Shown: positions 11,016 through 21,419 of the stretch, one piece after another
How positions within the stretch are numbered: position 1 is the first letter of the stretch
How the letters are laid out: each line of letters starts with the position of its first letter
Source: Enoplolaimus lenunculus
Taxonomy: Eukaryota > Nematoda > Enoplea > Enoplida > Thoracostomopsidae
DNA: 64,000 bases
Assembly: GCA_030248215.1 (NCBI GenBank)
Contig: JASANG010002617.1
Span: 1 to 64,000, forward strand
Reading direction: 5' to 3'
Made by a program: the position numbers and the translations under genes
Notes under the pieces: generated by a model
The model's input: only the letters and a program-made list of their open reading frames with translations
Told to the model about the DNA's origin: nothing
Databases searched by the model: none

Positions 11016-13094
11016 CTTGGTTTACGCTTGAAAAGGCTTTTTCAAAATTCTAAGCCTAAGCCTAAACATGATCTGAAGTCTAAGCATGTATTAAGTGTGG
11101 TTTGTGGATGGGATAAAGTGTACAAGAGCCTATTTTGAAGTTGTGTGATGTGTTCTTCAATGGGTTGTTGGCGGCTAAGCATGTTTATGAGAAGTTTTCA
11201 AACCAAAAAATTTTTTGCATTGAGAAGTTGTAGATAGTGCGTCAGAATGTTGAGAGTTGGTTCGAAATTTGCAATAATCTTGGCTCATATTTTCAAAATC
11301 TGTGTGTAACACAGCATATATCTCCAGTTATTGATATTATGGCCCATGTATAGAACAGGGCCGGATCGTTTTCCGGAGGGGCTGTAACAGAGTCAGTTTA
11401 AGCTTTAGACAAATTTTTTGCTAAGGCTTAGTCTTCGGAATAGGCTCATCCTTACACTTAGGCTTAGGCCTGGGCTTAGGAATATGCTTATACTACGCAC
11501 TGTTCTGGCCCTGTTCTATACAAGGGCCATAGGTCTTGTAATATTCGAGCCAGTGAATAGTGAGGCTCGAAAGCCTACACGTTTTAAGATTTATTTTGCG
11601 CTGCTACTATAAATATACAAATATTCAGGTCGACAATATTGAAGGAGTTCGTCAGCATAAAGTCTGTTGCTAACTGGTGGAAGGTTCCATACGCCTTTGA
11701 GAATATGTGCCTAATCGTAAACACACCTGTAGAAACCGTACTTTTGCTATAAGTTTGGGTTACGCTAGACGATTATTTGCCTAAAATTGTCGTGATAGAA
11801 GTTTCGTTTCTCAACATTTTTCTGTGTTTCCTTCAGGTTTTTGAATCGAGTTGAAAGCTTGAAACTTGGCCGTTCTGGTGTACTCAAAGGTATAGCACTG
11901 CCATGCTTACGAATGCTTCAAAGGATAATGTTGCCGTTTAATTCGCCGCAAACTGTTTTAGTCCCGGTTGACGACGAACCAGTGAAAGTTAGATCAGTAT
12001 GTGTTCCAAAAAACTACTGGTTTTTGTTAGCGCTTCAAGAAGTAAACGCCATTGTTCTCATAATGCGTACGGAAACTGTCACCGCTTGCTGATACGCCTT
12101 GTAATTTTCGAATCAGTGAAAGATATTCGCAAAGTTTCTTTTGTAAATTATTCAATCGAAATGAAGTTTTTTGTATTCGTAGTATTTTAAGTGTATATAC
12201 TAGTAGTTTTAGTGTACCATAGTTATTCTCATGATTCAAAATGGACTCATTGTTATTTTCAGAGAGTCCAATCTGTTGAAACGACAAGTTTTAACAGCGA
12301 CTTTGAGCCTAGAGCAAGTGTTAAGCGACGGCTTATCTGTAAACAAAGCTACGTTGATTGGAAGGAAAGAAAAATTGGTAGGTCTCATTTTTTATTGAAT
12401 TGAAGATATCCGTTTATATCCCGGTAAATTTTTATTTTGGTAATAGAAAAGAAGGAAAATTTAAGTTAGGTTTATGATAAACGTAGAGTTTTACCAACAA
12501 AACTGGAACGCCTGCGATAGGTAAACGGGTGTGTATTTCAAAAATGTTGTCGAAAGATTATGGCAGTAACGTTGAATTATTGATTGTTATACTGTTGCTA
12601 TAAAAAATTTTCAACAACAAACGTTATTTACCCAAAGTGATAAATTACTTGTTTACTGATAAGAATTTTTTTCGACGATAAAAATAGTTGATGTATGACC
12701 AAATTTATTGTGCGGTTTAAGATTCATCACGACTAGAAAGCGAATCAGAGCGGCGCTACTTTTTGATGGAAAAGTACGGAAAACGATGGTTGCGTGCTAT
12801 GTCAGGCCGAACGCCGATGATACACTCTCTGGATCTCGACACTTTGTCTTGGATTACCCGAAGTTTGTTTTGTCCAACATTTGCTCAGACCCGCCAATTT
12901 TCATTGTTGATTTTGCAACAACTTCGCATCGTTTCATCGTTGCAGAAAGCACGCGTCTTGGATTTGTTGACTATGTAAGCGTTTTGAGGATTCGTGTACA
13001 CTTTCACGTCAACTTTGAAAGTAAAGGCGTAGGTGTAGGGTGAAGCTCAGGTTTAAAGGTTTAGTGTCAGGCTTAGGCTAAGGCAGAGTTAAGG
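11016..13094 (+). pseudogene. UBR4: UBR4-like gene fragment, tandem unit 2
   Basis: Near-identical to unit 1 over its whole length (offset about 2080 bp), including all exon-like pieces: 11629-11737, 11837-11996, 12263-12377 and 12737-12974, with the same splice signals (donor GTATGT replaces GTAGGT after the second). Coding differences are few and the frames stay open, so the duplication is recent. The two units read as head-to-tail repeats of the same exons; a transcript through both would repeat that part of the protein, which is not expected for UBR4. Confidence 0.7.
11340..11529. mobile_element. Tc1/mariner-type MITE (unit 2 copy)
   Basis: Same element as at 9260-9456, at the equivalent position of tandem unit 2, with TA on both sides and small internal differences. 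Confidence 0.75.
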
Positions 13095-13960
13095 CTTGGT
13101 TTACGCTTGAAAAGGCTTTTTCAAAATTCTAAGCCTAAGCCTAAACATGATCTGAAGTCTAAACATGTATTAAGTGTGGTTTGGGGATGGGATAAAGTGT
13201 ACAAGAGCCTATTTTGAAGTTGTGTGATGTGTTCTTCAATGGGTTGTTGGCGGCTAAGCATGTTTATGAGAAGTTTTCAAACCAAAAAATTTTTTGCCTT
13301 GAGAAGTTGTAGATAGTGCGTCAGAATGTTGAGAGTTGGTTCGAAATTTGCAATAATCTTGGCCCATATTTTCAAAATCTGTGTGTAACACAGAATATAT
13401 CTCCAGTTATTAATATTATGGCCCATGTATAGAACAGGGCCGGATCGTTTTCCGGAGGGGCTGTAACTGAGTCAGTTTAAGCTTTAGACAAATTTTTTGC
13501 TTAGGCTTAGGCTTCGGAATAGGCTCAACCTTTCACTTAGGCTTAGGCCTGGGCTTAGGAATATGCTTATACTACGCACTGTTCTGGCCCTGTTCTATAC
13601 ATGGGCCATAGGCCCATATTAAATGCGTACGCAAACTATCACTGCTTGCTGATAGGCCTTGTAAACTTTCGAATCAGTGAAAGATATTCACAATGTATGT
13701 GACTTTAATTCTATTCCATCGAAATAAGGTTCTTTTATTGTATTCCCCGTAGTTTTAAGTGTATATGTACAAGTATTTAAGTGTACCATAGTTATTCTCC
13801 AGATCCAAAATGGACTCATTTTTATTTTCAGAAAGCCCAATCTGTTGAAGTAATGATTTTAAGAACGACTTTGAGCATAGACCGAGTATTACGCAATGGC
13901 TTACCGACGAACAAAGCTACGGCGATTGGAAGAACAGAAAAATTAGTTAAACTGAGCCTA
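13095..13960 (+). pseudogene. UBR4: UBR4-like gene fragment, broken third unit
   Basis: Starts like units 1 and 2 and is similar through the MITE, then jumps at about 13610 to sequence matching the region just before the exon with SY-DWK, skipping the two upstream exons. The exon-like piece from 13832 has acceptor TTTTCAG but is clearly more diverged, with a one-base deletion relative to unit 1. In the shifted frame it reads ITQWLTDEQSYGDWKNRK, which is closer to vertebrate UBR4 in this stretch than units 1 and 2 are. This may be the older copy, with units 1 and 2 a later expansion of a diverged paralogue. Confidence 0.6.
13419..13608. mobile_element. Tc1/mariner-type MITE (unit 3 copy)
   Basis: Third copy of the TGGCCCATG...CATGGGCCA element with TA on both sides. 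The break of homology in tandem unit 3 begins right after this copy, so the element's palindromic end may have taken part in the deletion. Confidence 0.75.
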
Positions 13961-15665
<1,705 letters not shown>

Positions 15666-15672
15666 TAGTTTA

Positions 15673-16040
15673 GACGGCAGCCGTCCATTGAAAACTAAAT
15701 TTTAGACGGCAGCCGTCAATTGAAAACTAAATTTTAGACGGCAGCCGTCAATTGAAAACTAAATTTTAGACGGCAGCCGTCAATTGAAAACTAAATTTCA
15801 GACGGCAGCCGTCAATTGAAAACTAAATTTTAGACGGCAGCCGTCAATTGAAAATAAAACTTTAGACGGCAACCGTCAATTGAAAATTAGATTAGACGGC
15901 AACCGTCAATTGAAAATAAAACTTTAGACGGCAACCGTCAACCGAGGATTAGCTTCAGACGGCAACCGTCAATGCGAAAGCTAAAACTTGAATAGCAGCC
16001 GTCAACGGGTACTTGTGAGGTTTATAGCAACCGTCAATGG
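15673..16040. repeat. 32-bp tandem array with a palindromic core at the LINE-1 3' end
   Basis: About twelve units of a 32-bp repeat. Each unit has the 13-bp near-palindrome GACGGCAGCCGTC (GACGGCAACCGTC in units nearer the LINE) followed by AATTGAAAACTAAATTTTA. Units near ORF2 are the most diverged and overlap its last codons. Consecutive units are almost the same throughout, with no unique spacers, so this is not a CRISPR array. The palindromic core could fold in RNA or DNA. Confidence 0.9.
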
Positions 16041-19000
16041 GTTTGCAAGTTCTGTACAGCAAGTGTCAACACAACAAAAAAAACCATTGCACTTTACAAA
16101 GACATGTTCTAAAGTTTCCACTATGTTTTGCTGACTCTTAATTAGACAATACTTACAGCGATCGTCTTTACACTGTGAAAATTGATTTACGCGATCGTTA
16201 GAAATTAAGCTTCTAGTAACTAACAAATAGTGGATCGTTCGGCTATGACCATCTACATATTTCGAATTGTAATTTTCCATCGCCTCGGAAAAGTTATTTC
16301 TGCTTATACCTAGATCTGCTAGGATCCACTTATCACATCTTTCAAATATGCGTGATACAAACTTAATTTTCAGTTTTTCGTTAACTAACAAACGGATACT
16401 AATAGTGCTGGGTTTGTAGATTTTACCCAGCAATGAAATATGCCCATCCCCAAGTTTCGAAATATCAAAATACAGCTGTGCATAACGCACGGATTTATAG
16501 AAATTTGGAACACTGGCCCTGGTGATTTCCTTAAAGTTTGAAGTTTCAATTCTTCCGTACATCTGGTCAAATACTGAAAACCATCTTAATTTTTCTGAAC
16601 TTTTCCATCTTTTTAGCAGTTTCATGAGTTTAACAGCCATAGCCCGTAGCTGTATATCTGGATAGCCTATGCCGCCTATCTCTTTGGGAAGTTTTAATAA
16701 ATCCTTCAGTACGAGATTTCTCTTACTAGGATACCATAAGTAATTGTCCATCCCTGTTTCAGCTATAGTTATCACTTCTTTTGGTGGTTCTTGAACCGCA
16801 CAATGAAACCATATCTTTGACAGAAAGTAAGTCATCAAAACGTGAATTTTAGCATACAGCGAAATCTGCATTGGTGGCGTCTTATGCCTTAGTTCATTTA
16901 AGTGTTCCTTAGCATTATCCCAAGTCTTTTCGCTTTCTAAACCCTTGTCTTTGGTTAAAGTTACTCCGAAGATTTTAAGTTCGTCTTTTTCGAAAGCCGT
17001 CAATTCCTTTGGAAGTTGTTCACCTTGGAAATTTAGTATCTGGGTCTTTTCCATTTTCAAGCAAGAACCGCTCGCCTTTTCGTAAAGGGTAAAAACCTTG
17101 AAAAGCTCTTTGACCGATTTCACATTATCTAAAGTAAAATTAGCATCATCAGCGTAAATGTTAATTTTGTATTCTTCCCCGTAAATTTGTATTCCTCTTA
17201 TATTATCTTGAACTCTTATATAGTCCATAAGTGTTTCGCTTACTAGGACATATAAAAGTGGAGAGAGGGGACACCCTTGTCTGATTCCTTTTTCGAGATA
17301 AATTGGTTTAGAAAGAAACCCATTTACTTGTACACTTGATTTTGACCATTTCGTTTTATATATTATGCGAATCCATTTCTGAAATTCTGGGTGAATTTTG
17401 AATCGCGAAAGTGTTTTAAAGAGGTAGTTCCATTCTACTTTGTCAAAAGCTGATGCCTGATCTACAGAGACCAAAAGACCTTTCTTCTTAGTTCTCATAT
17501 ATTCTACTGAATTATACAAATAAAGAAGCCCGTCTTGTATATCTCTGCCAGGAACGGCACAGTTTTGATCGGGGTGTACTAAAATTGGCATAACTCTTTT
17601 AAGTCGGAGTGTAAGGACCTTAGCCAGAATCTTGTAATCCATGTTTAACATCGTAAGGGGTCTCCAGTTGGACCTTTGTAACCTATCGCCTTTTCCTTTG
17701 TATATCTGCGAAATAACACCGTCGTACATAGACTGTGACATTTCTTGGACACGTAGAATTTCAACGAAAAGTTTTTCTAGCACTGGGACAAGGAATTTGC
17801 TGAAAGTTTTATAAAATTCTATAGGTAATCCGTCAAGTCCTGGGGATTTACCACCATTAAAGCTTCCTATTGATCTTAGTATTTCATCTGGTGTAATCTT
17901 GCCTTCCAGGAATTGGTTTTCTTGTCTTTCTAGTGACTTTTGACACAAATCTAAGATTTTTGCTACACGCGCATTACTACATTTCCCACTTGTAAATAGT
18001 TCCTTGTACTGCGTTCGTACTTCTCTCACGATGTCCACTGATTCCGTTAAGATCTTACCGTCTTGTGCCCTTAAAGCAAAAATATGCCTATTTTCCAAGG
18101 ATTTCTTCTGTAACTTCTTAGCAGTAGTTAATGTTAGCTTATCGTGTGCTACATCTTTGTAGTGAGTAGAATGTAAAACTTTTTCACAGTCTTCTTGTTC
18201 AAAAGTCCTTAATTTCTGTTCTAATGTGTCCATACATTCTTGTTCTCGAAAGCTCAGTTTCCCTTTCTGCTTCAATTTCGTGAGTTCCGCTTGTACATGC
18301 TTTCTCTCCAGTTTTTTCCGCTGGCTTACAAATTTGCTTTCTGCTTGTGCTGTTAACCTTAAATCAAATTTTAAGGAATCCCATGCTTGTAACGTATCAT
18401 ATCCTTTAGATTCTAGTATACTTACCAAGTGTTCTTCTATCTTTGCCTGTAATACATTCCGAAAGTGTTCAGTTTTAAGGAGAGAAGTATTTAGCTTCCA
18501 GTAAGATGATCCTCTTTCCTGTTTCGTCTTAAGTGTTCTGAAGCACATTACTAAAAGGGAATGGTCTCCAAAAGACATGTTTTCTATGTACAGTTTCTGA
18601 AAATCTTGTAGTAAACTATCATTTACATACATCCTATCCAGCCTAGCCTGTGTTTCATGAATTTTGGAATAGAATGTGTACCCATTTCCTCTATTGTTCT
18701 TAGTTCTGAAAACATCTCTAAGCTTTAGCATCTGCTTTATGTCTTGAAACTCTGTCTTGCCCGTTTCACGATTCATACTAGTCCCGCTACGGTCTTTTAA
18801 CGTATCTTCTACAAAATTGAAGTCTCCAAACAGCAAAATTTTGTCAGCTATTACCTGGCTCTGATTGATTTTACTGTATAAAGTCTTATAAAAGCTTGGT
18901 CTTTCATCTCTTGCAGCTGGAGCGTATATTCCTACAATTAGCCATACAATTTGACCAAGCTTCGCTGTTATTCCTAAAGCCCTTGACGGTATTTCAAAAA

Positions 19001-19271
19001 TTGTATTCTCTTCTACAAAGCCTGAATTCAATCCAATGAGTATGGTAAGTCCTGCCTTAGAATTTGTCTCATTAGAAAAAGAATGGAGACATTTGTAGTC
19101 CTTTGTGAAAGCATTGTCAAAAAGTGCGCTTTCTCCCTTACTTGAAAATCTTGTCTCTTGTAAAACTGCTAATCCTGCCTTATCTACTGCCTTTAATATG
19201 GCTTGTGTCTTCCAAGAATCCTTAATGCCCTGACAGTTAAGTGTACAGACCTTAACAGAATCAATGGACAT
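16002..19271 (-). CDS. LINE-1 ORF2: endonuclease plus reverse transcriptase
   Basis: A 1089-residue polyprotein that nicks DNA and copies its own RNA by target-primed reverse transcription. The N-terminal ~235 residues are an APE-type endonuclease: NCQG, LQETRF, GIYAP, GDFNFV, ARLDRMY and GDHS are all present. A linker rich in Lys/Glu follows. The RT spans about residues 470-760: LDGLPIEFYK, NWRPLTMLNMDYKILAK, DQNCAVPGR, VDQASAFDKVEW, GCPLSPLLY and the catalytic YADD at 705-708 (17146-17157). A C-terminal cysteine-histidine region (CKDDRCKYC..LEHVFVKC) follows. The last ~20 residues are translated from the 32-bp array, and the C-terminal block seen in LINE-2 is missing, so activity may be impaired although the catalytic domains look whole. 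Confidence 0.92.
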   Translation of the reverse strand: MSIDSVKVCTLNCQGIKDSWKTQAILKAVDKAGLAVLQETRFSSKGESALFDNAFTKDYKCLHSFSNETNSKAGLTILIGLNSGFVEENTIFEIPSRALGITAKLGQIVWLIVGIYAPAARDERPSFYKTLYSKINQSQVIADKILLFGDFNFVEDTLKDRSGTSMNRETGKTEFQDIKQMLKLRDVFRTKNNRGNGYTFYSKIHETQARLDRMYVNDSLLQDFQKLYIENMSFGDHSLLVMCFRTLKTKQERGSSYWKLNTSLLKTEHFRNVLQAKIEEHLVSILESKGYDTLQAWDSLKFDLRLTAQAESKFVSQRKKLERKHVQAELTKLKQKGKLSFREQECMDTLEQKLRTFEQEDCEKVLHSTHYKDVAHDKLTLTTAKKLQKKSLENRHIFALRAQDGKILTESVDIVREVRTQYKELFTSGKCSNARVAKILDLCQKSLERQENQFLEGKITPDEILRSIGSFNGGKSPGLDGLPIEFYKTFSKFLVPVLEKLFVEILRVQEMSQSMYDGVISQIYKGKGDRLQRSNWRPLTMLNMDYKILAKVLTLRLKRVMPILVHPDQNCAVPGRDIQDGLLYLYNSVEYMRTKKKGLLVSVDQASAFDKVEWNYLFKTLSRFKIHPEFQKWIRIIYKTKWSKSSVQVNGFLSKPIYLEKGIRQGCPLSPLLYVLVSETLMDYIRVQDNIRGIQIYGEEYKINIYADDANFTLDNVKSVKELFKVFTLYEKASGSCLKMEKTQILNFQGEQLPKELTAFEKDELKIFGVTLTKDKGLESEKTWDNAKEHLNELRHKTPPMQISLYAKIHVLMTYFLSKIWFHCAVQEPPKEVITIAETGMDNYLWYPSKRNLVLKDLLKLPKEIGGIGYPDIQLRAMAVKLMKLLKRWKSSEKLRWFSVFDQMYGRIETSNFKEITRASVPNFYKSVRYAQLYFDISKLGDGHISLLGKIYKPSTISIRLLVNEKLKIKFVSRIFERCDKWILADLGISRNNFSEAMENYNSKYVDGHSRTIHYLLVTRSLISNDRVNQFSQCKDDRCKYCLIKSQQNIVETLEHVFVKCNGFFCCVDTCCTELANPLTVAINLTSTR

Positions 19272-19297
19272 CGCGGACTAAAGGAGAAACGCAAAGC

Positions 19298-21142
19298 CTA
19301 GGCTTTTGGGGATGAGTATGGTGGTGAATTTTCCATTTCCAGTGCCCAAGAGCCACAGTCCTCTGTATTGGTGTGAGGTCTAGCCTCTTTTGGGGTAGTA
19401 CTTGTATTAGAAATTTTTGATTTTGGGCTAGCGGAGTTTGTATCCCATGATCTGTTTCGCTTTTTTGGTCTTTCAGCAATTGTGACTTCTGCTGAATAAC
19501 AGTCTTGTCCCATTAAATTGTCCCGTAGATCAGACAAAAGCTGACCAAAAACGTTTTTACCAGTCCACTTGCTGGGAATGCGGTATCTGTTGTCTGTAGA
19601 CTTGAAACCGCATCCCCAGTGAGTGTCTGCTGTTGTTTCCGCCAAAATTTGGTCTTTTGTTTCGAAAAGTAGTAATCTTAAATTTCTATTTTGTGTATAT
19701 TTGGCGTAATTGGCTTTCCAGAGGATATGGCGTGCCCTATCTCTCCACTGGCTTTTAGACCCGGGCCATTTGATTTGATCCCCAATAAGTTTAATTTTTG
19801 CTGGGACCGTTTTGACACTTTGGACCTTTTTGAAGCCATTTTCGTCTTCTGCATCATTGGCCTTAACGGTGAAAAGATAGTGTTCTGTTGATTCAAATTC
19901 TTGGCCATCGATGGTAATTTTTGCTGGGTACCAGTTACTGAAGGGCGAATTGGCACCGCTAAAGCCCACCACTATTTTTGTCTCCTCCTCCGAATCAGAC
20001 TCCATTTCCGCGACTCCGTTCGGTAACGAATGCTTGCGTACCTTGCGACGCCGCGAAGAACGGGACTCATTTGGATTTGGAGACTTTTCACTTAGTTCTA
20101 CAGCTTTGGCTGTTTTGCTTTGTTCTACTGTGGTGTCTTTTGGTTCTTTTGTCGGCTCCATTCCGAGATTTCCCGTGTACACTGGGTCTTTGACCGGTAC
20201 CACAGCCGTAGCCTGTTCTGAAGGATCCGCCGCTGGTTCTGCTACTGGAGCATCACCTTTAGCAGACCCTTTTACACAAGCACTTGACATGTGGCCCTTT
20301 TCAAAGCATCTACGACAATAAGTCGGGCACCCTCTGTAGGTGATTTTGACTACCCAGTACCGTTTTTGGTTATAGTACATACGGGCAAATCCCGGAATTT
20401 CCTTGCCTGGTGGTACCTCAACGATAACCGACCGTCCTCCATTACTGATTTCCGTTCCTGGAAAGCTAACCCACTTAATGTCTGAAGGGGTTCCGTCTGA
20501 CTTTTTCGCCAGTTTTAGTCCGAAAGTACGGAAAAGCCATTTTTCTACGAAGTCATGGTTAACCGTTACTGGAATTCCATAAATGTGAAGAGTTTTGACG
20601 GTGACACCCGTTTCCCAGTTTGGTAAGCTTGGGTTTACCGCTATTTGATCTATGTAAAGATTTTCTCTGACGGCTTTGTTTCTTGCTTCCTCAGAGGTAA
20701 AGACCATTTTTATGGCGTTTCTAACGCGGAAAAGGAATCTTGGCACTACGGCTTTATCATTTTCTTTGCTGAGCTTTTGGGCCATGGCTCCTAAACCCAT
20801 ATCCGCTAAACTGCTGGAGTTTGTCCGAAAATAAGCCACGCATTTCGCGAAGTTTATATTTTGATTTTCAAAGGCATCTTGTGCCACTTGATCTTCTACT
20901 TCGTTCTGGGGCCCTGTGTTCGCTACGGCTATTTCGCTATAGGATGTCATTTTAGCGTGCGGCCTAAGCGACAGGAAATTTTTGCAGTTGTTATTGCTGC
21001 TGCCTACTAGCACCGCTTCAGGGCCAGATCTTTTGGCTAACTGAAGCGGTGGCCCTCCCGCTGGACCCCTACCCACCCGCTCGAACGCAGGCTTCGGGGT
21101 TGCAGCGGGTCGCAGCAACCCTTCGACAAGTGCCACGGGCAA
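19298..21142 (-). CDS. LINE-1 ORF1: RRM-like region, CCHC knuckle and NADAR domain
   Basis: A 614-residue ORF1. Translation may start at Met1 or at Met65 (MTSYSEIAVANT), since the first 64 residues are Pro/Gly-rich and unlike the LINE-2 start. Residues ~180-270 look like an RNA-binding fold (KTLHIYGIPV..VVKITYRG); C276, C279, H284 and C289 form a CCHC knuckle; 300-390 is a Ser/Pro/Lys/Glu-rich linker. Residues ~391-543 match NADAR (YbiA/RibX family): FSNWYP, STEHYLFTVKA (E420, H421, K427), AKYTQNRNL, AETTADTHWGCGF (W509, G510) and GKNVFGQLLSDLR. NADAR enzymes cleave N-glycosidic bonds of ADP-ribose compounds, including ADP-ribosylated guanine in bacterial DNA. All the conserved stretches I recall from the family are kept, so the domain may be active. 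Its role in retrotransposition is unknown. Confidence 0.88.
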   Translation of the reverse strand: MPVALVEGLLRPAATPKPAFERVGRGPAGGPPLQLAKRSGPEAVLVGSSNNNCKNFLSLRPHAKMTSYSEIAVANTGPQNEVEDQVAQDAFENQNINFAKCVAYFRTNSSSLADMGLGAMAQKLSKENDKAVVPRFLFRVRNAIKMVFTSEEARNKAVRENLYIDQIAVNPSLPNWETGVTVKTLHIYGIPVTVNHDFVEKWLFRTFGLKLAKKSDGTPSDIKWVSFPGTEISNGGRSVIVEVPPGKEIPGFARMYYNQKRYWVVKITYRGCPTYCRRCFEKGHMSSACVKGSAKGDAPVAEPAADPSEQATAVVPVKDPVYTGNLGMEPTKEPKDTTVEQSKTAKAVELSEKSPNPNESRSSRRRKVRKHSLPNGVAEMESDSEEETKIVVGFSGANSPFSNWYPAKITIDGQEFESTEHYLFTVKANDAEDENGFKKVQSVKTVPAKIKLIGDQIKWPGSKSQWRDRARHILWKANYAKYTQNRNLRLLLFETKDQILAETTADTHWGCGFKSTDNRYRIPSKWTGKNVFGQLLSDLRDNLMGQDCYSAEVTIAERPKKRNRSWDTNSASPKSKISNTSTTPKEARPHTNTEDCGSWALEMENSPPYSSPKA

Positions 21143-21419
21143 CTTGCCTCAGGGCTGCCACTTGCGAGCGTATAGAAAAGCTCGCTTGTTGCAACCTGAA
21201 TACACCCCCAGCAGTCCTTCGGGCTAGGACTACCAGTGGCGGCCAGTAGGCGCCGCGCGGTCCTGTCGCGGTATGCGGTTCGGCAGCAAGCTGCCTCAAC
21301 ACAACAAAAGTTGTGGACGCTGTCCGCTAGGCGGTCTTTTACTGTTAAAAGGGCGCGTAGACCCTTATACTGTGGGCTTAACACAATTTAGCAGTGAAGT
21401 CGGAGCTTCTGCGCGCTAC
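21143..21419 (-). other. LINE-1 5' UTR
   Basis: GC-rich segment between the ORF1 start and the junction with the LINE-2 tail unit at 21420. An internal promoter is expected here for a LINE of this type, but no motif was singled out. Confidence 0.5.

Larger units (their letters stand above)
15673..21419 (-). mobile_element. LINE-1: Tx1/L1-like non-LTR retrotransposon with a NADAR-bearing ORF1
   Basis: Head at 21419 on the minus strand, then a GC-rich 5' UTR (21143-21419), ORF1 (21142-19298), a 26-bp gap, ORF2 (19271-16002) and a 3' end made of the 32-bp array. RT motifs DYKILAK, DQNCAVPGR and RQGCPLSPLLYVLV fit the L1/Tx1 group. Both ORFs are open end to end, so it is young or recently active. 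Compared with LINE-2, ORF2 lacks about the last hundred residues after the zinc-finger region; the array replaces them. The head abuts the 3' tail of LINE-2 directly. No target duplication was found. Confidence 0.85.

Noticed and set aside
15673-16040. CRISPR-like array (palindromic repeats at regular spacing)
   Set aside because: The sequence between palindromes is the same in nearly every unit, so there are no spacers; the setting is animal DNA at a LINE end. It is an ordinary 32-bp tandem repeat.
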